Source of the DNA: Deltaproteobacteria bacterium HGW-Deltaproteobacteria-8
GTDB lineage: Bacteria > Desulfobacterota > Desulfovibrionia > Desulfovibrionales > Desulfovibrionaceae
Assembly (NCBI GenBank): GCA_002840405.1
Contig: PHAR01000002.1
Location: 62,001-126,000 of the forward strand
Reading direction: 5' to 3'
DNA: 64,000 bases
The notes under the pieces were generated by a model, which worked only from the letters and a program-made list of their open reading frames with translations, did not search any database and had not been told where the DNA came from. Both the position numbers and the translations under genes were made by a program. This document shows positions 7,667 through 17,305 of this stretch, piece by piece (positions within the stretch are counted from its first letter, which is position 1; the number at the start of each line of letters is the position of its first letter).

Positions 7667-7801
7667 GCCTCCGGCGGCCGGGGGGAATGATTCCCCCGGA
7701 CCCCCTCATAGCCGAAAGGGCTGGGCTGCGCAAAACGCAGCCCAGCCCTTTCGGCGTGTGGGGGATTCCAAAGGGCCTCAGGCCCTTTGGCCGCCGGAGG
7801 C
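7667..7801. repeat. Cloverleaf-like palindromic element
   Basis: An outer 11-bp inverted repeat (7667-7677 with 7791-7801) encloses three perfect hairpins: 7681-7697 (7-bp stem), 7711-7755 (20-bp stem, 5-nt loop) and 7768-7790 (10-bp stem, TCA loop). The third hairpin contains the TGA stop of the ferredoxin gene in its loop. None is followed by a good T-run. From experience, similar G+C-rich nested palindromes are dispersed in Desulfovibrio genomes; I cannot count copies from one window. Confidence 0.7.
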
Positions 7802-8746
7802 ATTCTTCTCCAGTTCCTCGACCACAAGCGGCAGGCCCCGGGTCGGGTCTGCCCTGAGGGAGAGCGCCTGCTTGGGGCACTTGGAGACGCAGGCCCCGCA
7901 GCCCATGCAGCGCGCGGTCTTGATCTGGAGCGCCCGGTCGCGGGCCTTGAGCGCGCCGAACTGGCAGAACGGAACGCAGTTGCCGCAGCCCACGCAGGCC
8001 TCGGCGTCCACCTGGGCCACAAAGCCCGAGCTGGCGAGCATGTCTACGCCGTTGCGCTGGGCGGCCATGGCCCCGCAGCAGCAGGAGCAGCAGTTGCAGA
8101 TGGCGTAGAAGCGCCCCAGGGCCACGTCCTTGAAGAAGGCGTGGTGCACGTGCCCGCGCGCGTGCTCGGCCTTCAAAATGTCAGCCGCCTCGTCCACGCT
8201 GATGCGCCGGGCGCGCTTGCCGTTGTGCTCCAGCACGAGGCTGGCGAAGGGTTCGCCCATGACTAGGCAGACGTCCATGGGCGAGCAGGGGTTCTTGCGT
8301 GCGGCGCGGCAGGGGCAGTCGAAGACCACGATGTGGTCCGGATTCTTCAGCACGATGTCGCGCGCGAGCTGGTAGGGCACCACGCTCTCCGGCGCGGTGA
8401 GCCTGACCTCGCGGCCGATCTTGACCAGCCGGGTGGCTTCCTCCGTGGGCAGCACTTTCCCGTGGTAGGTGTCCGCGAAGCGGATGCCGCCGCTGGCCTT
8501 GAGCGCCTTGCGGGCGGTGCGGCGGGCCGCCACGCGGGAGGGGAAGAGCGTGTCCAGCGTGCGCGACAAACGCATGAGGCCACGGGCAAGCGGATGCTCG
8601 CCCGTGGCCATGCTGATGTAGAAGTAGGGCCAGCGCAGGTAGATGTAGCCGTGCAGCTTGCTTGCCGTGGTGAACCCGGGGAGCGTGTCCGCCTCCTCGA
8701 AGAAGCGGCGCGCCGAGGGTTTCAGCAGCAAGTGCAGCGGGTTCAT
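7778..8746 (-). CDS. Ferredoxin-like protein with two [4Fe-4S] motifs
   Basis: A 322-aa protein. The C-terminal 80 residues carry two classical [4Fe-4S] motifs, CVGCGNCVPFC and CMGCGACVSKC, as in 2[4Fe-4S] ferredoxins. The middle has further clustered cysteines (FDCPCRAARKNPCSPMDVC and CNCCSCCCG) that could bind another metal centre. The first 150 residues lack signals for export and are Arg-rich. It starts 21 bp after typA and probably shares its transcript. Likely an electron carrier or the Fe-S subunit of an unknown oxidoreductase; no partner enzyme is adjacent. Confidence 0.8.
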   Translation of the reverse strand: MNPLHLLLKPSARRFFEEADTLPGFTTASKLHGYIYLRWPYFYISMATGEHPLARGLMRLSRTLDTLFPSRVAARRTARKALKASGGIRFADTYHGKVLPTEEATRLVKIGREVRLTAPESVVPYQLARDIVLKNPDHIVVFDCPCRAARKNPCSPMDVCLVMGEPFASLVLEHNGKRARRISVDEAADILKAEHARGHVHHAFFKDVALGRFYAICNCCSCCCGAMAAQRNGVDMLASSGFVAQVDAEACVGCGNCVPFCQFGALKARDRALQIKTARCMGCGACVSKCPKQALSLRADPTRGLPLVVEELEKNASGGQRA

Positions 8747-8767
8747 GGCCGGGCCCTTTTGCGGGTG

Positions 8768-10612
<1,845 letters not shown>

Positions 10613-10666
10613 GGGAGAAAATTCCTTTGGGCGGGCGTTACGGGGTGAAGGAAGGCTTATGAATGC

Positions 10667-10695
10667 ATAGTAACCGGACAATGACTTTGGAGCAA
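10667..10695 (-). promoter_or_regulatory. Sigma-70-like promoter for typA
   Basis: On the minus strand TTGCTC (10690-10695) and TACTAT (10667-10672) are separated by 17 bp, about 55 bp upstream of the typA ATG. Match to consensus is moderate. Confidence 0.45.
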
Positions 10696-10757
10696 CAGCA
10701 CTGTGACACTTTCTGAAGGCAGGCTGCGGACTGCGGATTTTTGTGCGGCATGAAAGG

Positions 10758-10788
10758 AAAAACCCCGTCCCGCAGGGGCGGGACGGGG
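10758..10788 (-). terminator. Intrinsic terminator of the RRM gene
   Basis: An 11-bp perfect G+C stem (10763-10773 with 10778-10788) with a 4-nt loop, followed on the minus strand by five T. It lies 43 bp past the RRM stop and before typA. Confidence 0.85.
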
Positions 10789-10830
10789 CGCTGGTAGCCG
10801 GGTATTTTTACTGCCGGCGTGCCGTGACGA

Positions 10831-11100
10831 TTAGTAGTCGCGACGGGGGCGGGGCTGGCGTTCCTGGGCTTCGTTGACCCGCAGGGCACGTCCGGCGATT
10901 TCTTTGCCATTGAGCGCGTCGATGGCCTGCTTGGCGGAGGAGTCGTCCATCTCCACAAAGCCGAATCCGCGGAAGCGGCCGGTCTCGCGGTCATTGATGA
11001 ACTTCACGGACATGACCTCGCCATACTGGCCGAACATGTTGCGGAGGTCTTCTTCGGAGGCGCTGAAGGGGATGTTGCCAACATAGATAGACTTAGGCAT
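10831..11100 (-). CDS. RRM-type RNA-binding protein
   Basis: An 89-aa single RNA-recognition-motif protein. RNP2 is IYVGNIPF (residues 5-12) and RNP1 is RGFGFVEM (around residues 44-51), both with the aromatic residues that stack on RNA. The tail is short and Arg/Pro-rich (RQPRPRRDY). Such small RRM proteins in proteobacteria and cyanobacteria are often cold-induced RNA chaperones. It is monocistronic, with its own terminator. Start ATG at 11100 has AGGAGC upstream. Confidence 0.95.
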   Translation of the reverse strand: MPKSIYVGNIPFSASEEDLRNMFGQYGEVMSVKFINDRETGRFRGFGFVEMDDSSAKQAIDALNGKEIAGRALRVNEAQERQPRPRRDY

Positions 11101-11422
11101 AAAAATCTAAGCTCCTGAAATGATGATGAGACGTTCGCGTCATGTGTCCTTTGGGGCAACATGCTCCCATGTCTGCATGACAATTGAGGGCTAGCTTTGA
11201 GCGCTCATCTTTGCAATGTCAACGGAAAAACGACCTGTTTTTGAAATTTCTTCCTTGGAACCCTTCTTGCTAGGCAGATCGCTAAAGCTCTCAGGCAATG
11301 CCCCAGAAGGCCATTTGAGGTGTTTGCCGCGCAAAACTGTCCGGATATGGTCAGGATTTTGGCGGCTCAACGGACCGAAAATGGAAAGGCTAAGCCGCAC
11401 ACATTCGTACCGGAGGCTCTCC

Positions 11423-12490
11423 ATGCACGTGTTCCTGCTTGTCGCCATTGCTTCAATCTTCGCCCTCTCGGGCTGCGGTATTGTTCCCATGTATGGAACG
11501 CAGAACATCCATTCCGAGGCCCCCGGCTCCTCTGGCGGCAGCCGCCTTCAGGCGAATTCCGAGCAGTCGGCCCGGCCCCGCGTCAGCTACCAAAAGGGCC
11601 CTGGTTTCGTGGACCCGAAACTCCAGCCGTATTCCATCAGGGGCATAACCTACTGGCCGATTCAGTCGGGCCTGGGCTACAGCGAGGTCGGCACGGCCTC
11701 CTGGTACGGCATGGACTTCCATGGCAAGAAAACCGCCACCGGCGAAATTTACGACATGTTCGGCGTGTCCGCCGCACACAAGACCCTGCCCCTGGGCACC
11801 AAGGTCCGCGTGACCAACCTGGAGAACGGCCGGGAGATTGAGCTGACGGTCAATGACCGGGGTCCCTTCGTGGACGGCCGCATCATCGATCTTTCCTACG
11901 CCTCGGCGCGGCTGCTCGGCATGGCCGAAAACGGCGTGGCCAAGGTGCGGGTTGAGGGCGTCAGCGACAATCCGGCCATCGCGGCAGCCAATGCCAAGGG
12001 CGCGGCCAAGACCGGCGCCCTGGCCGCCAACGATTCCCCTGTGCGCCGCGCCAAGCCGCAGGTCGGGGAAAGAAACATCGTGGAGCGCACCATCGTCGAA
12101 GAGACCGCCAGCCCGCAGCCTCAGAGCAAAGCCCAGGCCAGGACTCAACACAAGGCTCAGCGCCAGGTGCAGCTGGCCGAGGCCGCCAAGCCGCGCCACG
12201 CAACCAACACCGTGGCCGAGGCCAAGCACGCGCCCAAGACCGTGGCCCAGGCCGAGAACGGCAAGTACGCCGTGCAGGTGGGGGCCTTCTCACAGGACGA
12301 CAACGCCCGCCGCGTGCAGAAGAAGCTCGTGCAGTCCGGGTACGGCAGCGCCAGGATCACCCGCGTGGTGCGCGGCGGACGTGAACTCATGGCGGTGCAG
12401 GCCTCCTTCGAGGAGCGCGAAAAGGCCGAGGAGGCCTTGCGCAACCTGAAGCCGGAATTTCCGGCCAGCTTCATCAGCACCGGGGCATAG
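11423..12490 (+). CDS. rlpA: RlpA-like lipoprotein, septal ring/lytic transglycosylase, with SPOR domain
   Basis: A 355-aa lipoprotein with lipobox LSGC (Cys at residue 19). A double-psi beta-barrel follows at about 95-185 (GTASWYGMDFHGKKTATGE; TVNDRGPF; IDLSYASARLLGM), the RlpA fold with its catalytic Asp in NDRGPF. A low-complexity Ala/Lys/Gln linker leads to a C-terminal SPOR domain (KYAVQVGAFSQDDNARRVQK) that binds denuded septal glycan. RlpA cleaves such strands in Pseudomonas. ATG at 11423 has CGGAGG 7 bp upstream and gives a clean signal peptide; the longer open frame upstream is rejected. Confidence 0.93.
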   Translation: MHVFLLVAIASIFALSGCGIVPMYGTQNIHSEAPGSSGGSRLQANSEQSARPRVSYQKGPGFVDPKLQPYSIRGITYWPIQSGLGYSEVGTASWYGMDFHGKKTATGEIYDMFGVSAAHKTLPLGTKVRVTNLENGREIELTVNDRGPFVDGRIIDLSYASARLLGMAENGVAKVRVEGVSDNPAIAAANAKGAAKTGALAANDSPVRRAKPQVGERNIVERTIVEETASPQPQSKAQARTQHKAQRQVQLAEAAKPRHATNTVAEAKHAPKTVAQAENGKYAVQVGAFSQDDNARRVQKKLVQSGYGSARITRVVRGGRELMAVQASFEEREKAEEALRNLKPEFPASFISTGA

Positions 12491-12594
12491 GGCTTGCGCC
12501 CCTGGGGAGCATGGGCTAAAGAATAATCAGCAAAGCCCATTCCGCATCCTGCGGGCCGGGCTTTGGCGCAACCCAACCCCACGGAGGGCGAGGC

Positions 12595-12891
12595 ATGGCG
12601 CAGAAGACGTATGAAGTGGCGGGCGTTCCGCTGGAGAACATCCGCAATCGCAACGAACTGCGGGTTGTCAAACTCCTGCCGCAGGTTCTGGCCGAGCACC
12701 TGGACTATCACCCCGGCTACCTTGACATCCAGGACATCTACGCCCTGACCCTGAACAACCTGCCCCCGCGCTACCGGCAGCAGGGCACCATCATCATCAG
12801 CGAGCCGGTCAGCGACGCGGAGATCCTGCGCGAGCTGCGCAACTCGGTGAACCAGGTGGAGCTTTCCCCCACGGACCGCGAGAAGGGCTAG
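12595..12891 (+). CDS. ComFB-family protein
   Basis: A 98-aa protein whose central part (NRNELRVVKLLPQVLAEHLD, then DIYALTLNNLPPRYRQ) matches the late-competence ComFB family. Members have been reported as cyclic-dinucleotide receptors, which would fit the c-di-GMP protein at 61116, although no competence genes are here. RBS GGAGGGCGAGGC precedes the ATG. Its TAG stop shares CTAG with the stop of convergent mazG. Confidence 0.85.
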   Translation: MAQKTYEVAGVPLENIRNRNELRVVKLLPQVLAEHLDYHPGYLDIQDIYALTLNNLPPRYRQQGTIIISEPVSDAEILRELRNSVNQVELSPTDREKG

Positions 12892-13694
12892 GCTTCAGGT
12901 TTGGCTGCGGCTGCGGCCTTGACTTCATTCCAGAGGCGATCCTTGTCGGCCATGGGCATGACCAGCAGGTCCAGGCCGCGCTCGCGGGCCAGGGCCTCCA
13001 TGCCTGCGTAGCGGGACAGAAACTTCAGGTTGGCCCGGTCCAGCGCCGCATTGGCCTTGATGCCCTGGCGGCGTCCCAGCTCGATCAGCGTGAACAGCGC
13101 GTCCCCGAACTCCTCCTCCATCTCGTCCTGGCTGCCGCGTGCGCAGGCCTCCTCGTATTCGCGCCACTCGGCGTCGAACTGGGTGCGGGCGTCGGCGTCC
13201 GTGGCCCAGGTGAAGTCCAGGCGCGCAGCCTTGGAGTGGATGCGGTAGGCCTTCAAAAGCGGCGGCAGGCCCTTGGGCAACGAGTCGTACGCGCCGGGCT
13301 GCTTGCCGTTTTCTGCCTTCTCCCCGCGCTTGATGCGCTCCCAGTTGCGCAAAAGCTCTTCCTGGTCGGCCACCTTGGTGTCGCCGAACACGTGCGGGTG
13401 GCGGCGGATCATCTTGGCCGCGTTGGTGGCCACCACGTCCGCCAGGTCGAACTGCCCGGCCCGGGAGGCCAGGGCGGTCTCGAAGAGCAGCAGGAAGAGC
13501 ACGTCTCCCAGTTCCTCGGCCGTCTCGGCGGTGTCGCCCGAGCGGATGGCCGAGACCAGCTCAAAGGCCTCCTCGATGATGTAGTCGCAGAGCGAAAGCG
13601 GCGTCTGCTTGCGGTCCCAGGGGCAGCCGTCCGGCCCCAGCAGGGCGTCGATGACCTCCTGCATTTTCTCGAGGGAAAGCTTGTCCGTGTTCAC
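12888..13694 (-). CDS. mazG: Nucleoside triphosphate pyrophosphohydrolase MazG
   Basis: A 268-aa two-domain MazG. The first domain has GCPWDRKQT and the metal-binding EExxE-type helix (EELGDVLF); the second has EEEFGDALFTLIELGRR. It hydrolyses NTPs or dNTPs to monophosphates and helps clear damaged nucleotides. The start is GTG at 13694 with AGGAGACACGCC upstream. It follows cvpA on the same strand by 104 bp. Length matches the E. coli enzyme. Confidence 0.95.
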   Translation of the reverse strand: MNTDKLSLEKMQEVIDALLGPDGCPWDRKQTPLSLCDYIIEEAFELVSAIRSGDTAETAEELGDVLFLLLFETALASRAGQFDLADVVATNAAKMIRRHPHVFGDTKVADQEELLRNWERIKRGEKAENGKQPGAYDSLPKGLPPLLKAYRIHSKAARLDFTWATDADARTQFDAEWREYEEACARGSQDEMEEEFGDALFTLIELGRRQGIKANAALDRANLKFLSRYAGMEALARERGLDLLVMPMADKDRLWNEVKAAAAAKPEA

Positions 13695-13798
13695 GTGGGC
13701 GTGTCTCCTGTTCTTGTGGGATTGCTTTGGGGGTGGCCGGGGCCGTATCGCCCAGGCTGGATTGTTCTGATCGGGGGGCCTGGCTCAGACGGCCCGGC

Positions 13799-14374
13799 TC
13801 AAATATTCTGGGGGCCCTTCTTGGCGGGCTTTTGCTGCTGCTTGGGCCTGGGCGGGGGCAGCACGGCCGGCTTGGGCAGGGTGAAGCCGCCCTCCTCCAG
13901 GGTGTCGCGGATGGGCGCGGGCGTGAAATTGGCCAGGAGCACGAGGGCGGGCTCTGTCTTCTGGGCAAAGGCGGAATGCTTTACCGCCGCCGTGCCGGGC
14001 AGCATGGCCTTGAGCAGCAGGAGCACCACCAGGGACAAAAGCACTCCCTCCACGACCCCGAAGGCGGCGCCTGCGGCCTTGTCCACCACGGTGAGCATGG
14101 CCAGTTTGAGCACGCCCTGGAGGAACTGGACCAGGAACCACAGGGCCGCCAGGGTGGCCAGGAAGGTGATGAGGTAGCTGAGGGCCAGCACTGTGCCCGG
14201 ATTGGCGAAGTAGACCTTGAGGTGCGGCACGAAGATGGTGTGCAGGTGCGCGGCCATGAACAGGCCGACGAATATCGAGACCAGCGACACGGCCTCCTTG
14301 ATCAACCCCCGGCTGTAGCCCCGGAAGCCCACCAGACAGATGATGGCGATGATGATGATGTCCAGGGAGTTCAT
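13799..14374 (-). CDS. cvpA: CvpA-family membrane protein
   Basis: A 191-aa protein with four TM segments starting with SLDIIIIAIICLVGFRGYSRGLI, the CvpA signature (family length 160-190). A soluble C-terminal part ends in a Pro/Lys/Gln-rich tail (PPPRPKQQQKPAKKG). CvpA proteins affect colicin V production and envelope maintenance in enterobacteria; the exact role is unsettled. Probably co-transcribed with mazG. Confidence 0.9.
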   Translation of the reverse strand: MNSLDIIIIAIICLVGFRGYSRGLIKEAVSLVSIFVGLFMAAHLHTIFVPHLKVYFANPGTVLALSYLITFLATLAALWFLVQFLQGVLKLAMLTVVDKAAGAAFGVVEGVLLSLVVLLLLKAMLPGTAAVKHSAFAQKTEPALVLLANFTPAPIRDTLEEGGFTLPKPAVLPPPRPKQQQKPAKKGPQNI

Positions 14375-14575
14375 GGCACCTCAACGTTTCCGTGGTCCGC
14401 GTTCCCTTGGGTCCGCTCCGGCCTGGGCCGTGAAAAGTCCGCCTGCGCGCAGCACTAGCAGAGGGCGGCGTGAAAGGGAAGCCTCGGCAGGGGTCTGTGC
14501 GACGCACGCGGTTGTTGTGCTGGCCCTGGAATTCGGATAGGGCTGTGCGAATTCAGAATGGGGACGGGAGAAGGG

Positions 14576-15145
14576 ATGCGGCTGATCGAGACGGGCTTGC
14601 CAGGACTGTTGCTCATTGAGCCGAAACTCTTTCGGGACGAACGCGGTTTTTTTCTGGAAACCTACAGCCGGGAGAAGTTCGCCGAGCTGGGAATCCAGGC
14701 AGACTTTGTCCAGGATAACCACGCCTATTCGGCGCAGGCTTGTGTGCTGCGCGGCCTGCATTTCCAGAATCCGCCCTTTGCCCAGGCCAAGCTGGTCTGG
14801 GTGGTTCGCGGGCGAGTCCTGGACGTGGCCGTGGACCTGCGCCGGGGATCGCCTACCTTTGGGAGGAGTTTCTGCGTGGAGCTCTCCGCAGCGAACTTTA
14901 TGCGGCTGTTCATCCCGCGCGGGTTCGCCCACGGCTACCTGACCCTTGAGCCGGACACGGAGTTTCTGTACAAGGTCGATGCCCCTTACGCCGCTGCCAG
15001 CGACGCGGGCATCCGCTGGAACGACCCGGATCTGGCCGTGCCCTGGCCGGCTTGCGAGCCGGTGCTCTCGGCCAAGGACTGCGCGCTGCCTTTGCTGAAG
15101 GATTTCTCCACACCCTTTGTCTATGAGGCCCTGGCGGCTGGCTGA
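14576..15145 (+). CDS. rfbC: dTDP-4-dehydrorhamnose 3,5-epimerase
   Basis: A 189-aa cupin epimerase. Motifs seen: DERGFFLETYS, the catalytic His region VLRGLHFQ, VRGRVLDVAVDLR, IPRGFAHGYL and the Tyr-bearing TEFLYKVDAPY. It makes dTDP-4-keto-L-rhamnose for cell-surface glycans. I chose ATG 14576 because GGGAGAAGG lies just upstream; ATG 14558 would add six residues. It is followed by manC after 35 bp, so the two are likely co-transcribed, although rfbABD are not here. Confidence 0.94.
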   Translation: MRLIETGLPGLLLIEPKLFRDERGFFLETYSREKFAELGIQADFVQDNHAYSAQACVLRGLHFQNPPFAQAKLVWVVRGRVLDVAVDLRRGSPTFGRSFCVELSAANFMRLFIPRGFAHGYLTLEPDTEFLYKVDAPYAAASDAGIRWNDPDLAVPWPACEPVLSAKDCALPLLKDFSTPFVYEALAAG

Positions 15146-15180
15146 GGCCGAGCAAGGGCTCAAGCGAAAGGAGATCCGTC

Positions 15181-16635
15181 TTGCCGAAACAATCACGCGC
15201 TGCCAAATCCGATCCAGCCCGGCCACGCCACGCGGTGATCCTGGCCGGCGGCTCGGGCACGCGGCTGTGGCCACTTTCGCGCACGCTCTTCCCCAAGCAG
15301 CTCCTGGCCTTGAACGGCGATCTGACCCTTTTGCAGCAGACCGTGACCCGTGTACTCGGCGCCTACGCGCCAGAGAACGTCTGGGTAGTGACCAACGAGG
15401 AGCACGTCTACGAGGTCCGCAGCCAGATCCGGGCCATCAGCCCCGACCTGGACACACACGTGCTGGCCGAGCCCATGGCCAGAAACACCTTGCCCGCCGT
15501 CCTGCTGGCCCTGGACCGCATCCTGCCAAGAGGGGACGCGGCGGCCCTGGAGTCTCTTGTCGGCGTGTTCCCCTCGGACCACCTGATCGCCGATCAGGAC
15601 GCCTGGGGGCGCTCGGTTTCGCAAGGCATGGACCTGGCCGCCGGGGGGCGCTTCGTGACCTTTGGCGTGACCCCGTCCAATCCTGAGACCGGGTACGGCT
15701 ACATCGAACGGGGCGAGGCCCTGGGCGGCGGCGCCTTCGACGCGCTGCTGTTCATCGAGAAGCCGCGCCTGGAGAAGGCCCTGGAGTTCGTCAAAAGCGG
15801 GCGGCACTATTGGAACAGCGGCATGTTCGTGTTCCGCGCCGGGGAGTTCCTGGCCGCCGTGGAGGACTTCGAACCCAAGCTCTGGGACTGGTGGGCCAAC
15901 CGTGGCGAGCGGCCCATGGTCGAGGGCTACGCCAGCCTGCCGAACATTTCTGTGGACTACGGCATCGTGGAGAAGATTTCAGGCATCGCCGTGGTCCAGG
16001 CCCTGTTCGACTGGGACGACTTGGGCAACTGGGAGGCCGTGTACCGGCTGGGCAAAAAAGACGCGAGCGGCAACGTCATCCAGGGCGATGTGCTGGCGCT
16101 GGACTGCCGCGACTGCCTGCTCATCTCCAAGGGCGGCAAGCTGGCCGTGGTCGGCATGTCGAACATGATCATGGTCCAGACCCGGGACGCCACCCTGGCC
16201 TGCCCCCAGACGGAGGTGCAGCGGGTCAAGGAGATCGTGGCCCTGCTGAAAGCCCAGGGCAGCCAACTGGTGGACAACCACCTCACCGTGAAGCGGCCCT
16301 GGGGCAGCTACTCGGTGCTGGAGGAGGGCCAGTTCTACAAGGTCAAACGCATCGAGGTGTTGCCGGGCGCGCGTCTGAGCCTGCAGATGCACCATCACCG
16401 CAGCGAGCATTGGGTGGTCATCGCGGGCGCGGCCCTGGTTGAGATTGGCGGGGAGGAACGCCTTCTGGTGGAGAATCAGGCGGTTGATATCGACAAGGCT
16501 ACGGCGCACCGTCTAGCCAATCCTGGCAAGGTATCGCTTGAAATCATTGAGATTCAGAGCGGACCTTATCTTGAGGAGGACGACATCGTCCGGTTTGATG
16601 ATGTCTACGGCAGGGTGAGACAGGGGAACTCGTGA
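15181..16635 (+). CDS. manC: Mannose-1-phosphate guanylyltransferase / mannose-6-phosphate isomerase
   Basis: A 484-aa bifunctional enzyme of the ManC/AlgA type. The N-terminal nucleotidyltransferase has ILAGGSGTRLWPLSR and FPK, then FIEKP; the C-terminal cupin (RPWGSYSVLEEGQFYKVKRI, then MHHHRSEHW) is the isomerase part. It makes GDP-mannose for surface polysaccharide. Start is TTG at 15181, supported by AAAGGAGATCCGTC; no ATG gives the full N-terminus. Qrc genes follow after a new promoter. Confidence 0.95.
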   Translation: MPKQSRAAKSDPARPRHAVILAGGSGTRLWPLSRTLFPKQLLALNGDLTLLQQTVTRVLGAYAPENVWVVTNEEHVYEVRSQIRAISPDLDTHVLAEPMARNTLPAVLLALDRILPRGDAAALESLVGVFPSDHLIADQDAWGRSVSQGMDLAAGGRFVTFGVTPSNPETGYGYIERGEALGGGAFDALLFIEKPRLEKALEFVKSGRHYWNSGMFVFRAGEFLAAVEDFEPKLWDWWANRGERPMVEGYASLPNISVDYGIVEKISGIAVVQALFDWDDLGNWEAVYRLGKKDASGNVIQGDVLALDCRDCLLISKGGKLAVVGMSNMIMVQTRDATLACPQTEVQRVKEIVALLKAQGSQLVDNHLTVKRPWGSYSVLEEGQFYKVKRIEVLPGARLSLQMHHHRSEHWVVIAGAALVEIGGEERLLVENQAVDIDKATAHRLANPGKVSLEIIEIQSGPYLEEDDIVRFDDVYGRVRQGNS

Positions 16636-16651
16636 ATTTTTTCGTAAGCCC

Positions 16652-16681
16652 TTGACACGCAAAAGCGGTGTCCAGTATGAG
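16652..16681 (+). promoter_or_regulatory. Sigma-70-like promoter for qrcABCD
   Basis: TTGACA (16652-16657), 18 bp, TATGAG (16676-16681), about 60 bp upstream of qrcA and just after manC. Good -35, moderate -10. Confidence 0.55.
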
Positions 16682-16740
16682 AACGCAGTTTTCCGTGGCG
16701 AAATATTGACCAGAAACTACAGGAGCTATGGGGCGAGGTT

Positions 16741-17289
16741 ATGGAGGAAAAGAAACAGTGCAAGGGATGTGGAGGGGCTCTTCCCTTCTTGATCGGCTTC
16801 GTGGCCATGCTGGTTGTGGGTTGGGTGGTATTTCCCAAAGTGATTTACAGCCAGAAGACCCAACCCGTCCGGTTCAGCCATAAGATCCACCAGGAGCAGG
16901 GCATGGAATGCGCAAACTGCCATGCCTTCCGCGACGATGGATCCTATGCTGGCCTGCCGAAGAACGAGAAGTGCCAGGAGTGCCATGCGGACGTGGTCGG
17001 CAGCGACCCGGCTGAGAAGGTCTATGTTGAGCAGTACGCGCAGAAGAACAAGGAAGTTCCTTGGCTCGTCTACCAGTACCAGCCGGACAACGTCTTCTTC
17101 AGCCACAAGGCCCATGAGTCGTTCGAGTGCAAGGAATGCCACCTCGAAGTTGGCAAGATGGACACTCCGCCGGTCTACTACGAGAACAGGCTGTCTGGGT
17201 ACAGCAAGCAGACCATGAAGATGTGGCAGTGCGAGCGCTGCCATGCAGAGAACGGCGTCAGCAACGCCTGCCACGTCTGCCACAAGTAA
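16741..17289 (+). CDS. qrcA: Multihaem cytochrome c subunit QrcA
   Basis: A 182-aa cytochrome c with an N-terminal membrane anchor (PFLIGFVAMLVVGWVVFPKVI, about residues 15-35). Five CXXCH haem sites are visible: CANCH, CQECH, CKECH, CERCH and CHVCH. A CKGCG at residues 7-10 lies before the anchor and lacks the His. QrcA receives electrons from periplasmic type I cytochrome c3 and passes them to the rest of the complex. The published D. vulgaris subunit is described as having six haems, so a sixth may use a site I do not recognise. First gene of the four-gene operon. Confidence 0.94.
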   Translation: MEEKKQCKGCGGALPFLIGFVAMLVVGWVVFPKVIYSQKTQPVRFSHKIHQEQGMECANCHAFRDDGSYAGLPKNEKCQECHADVVGSDPAEKVYVEQYAQKNKEVPWLVYQYQPDNVFFSHKAHESFECKECHLEVGKMDTPPVYYENRLSGYSKQTMKMWQCERCHAENGVSNACHVCHK

Positions 17290-17305
17290 AAGAGGGGTGC
17301 TTAAG

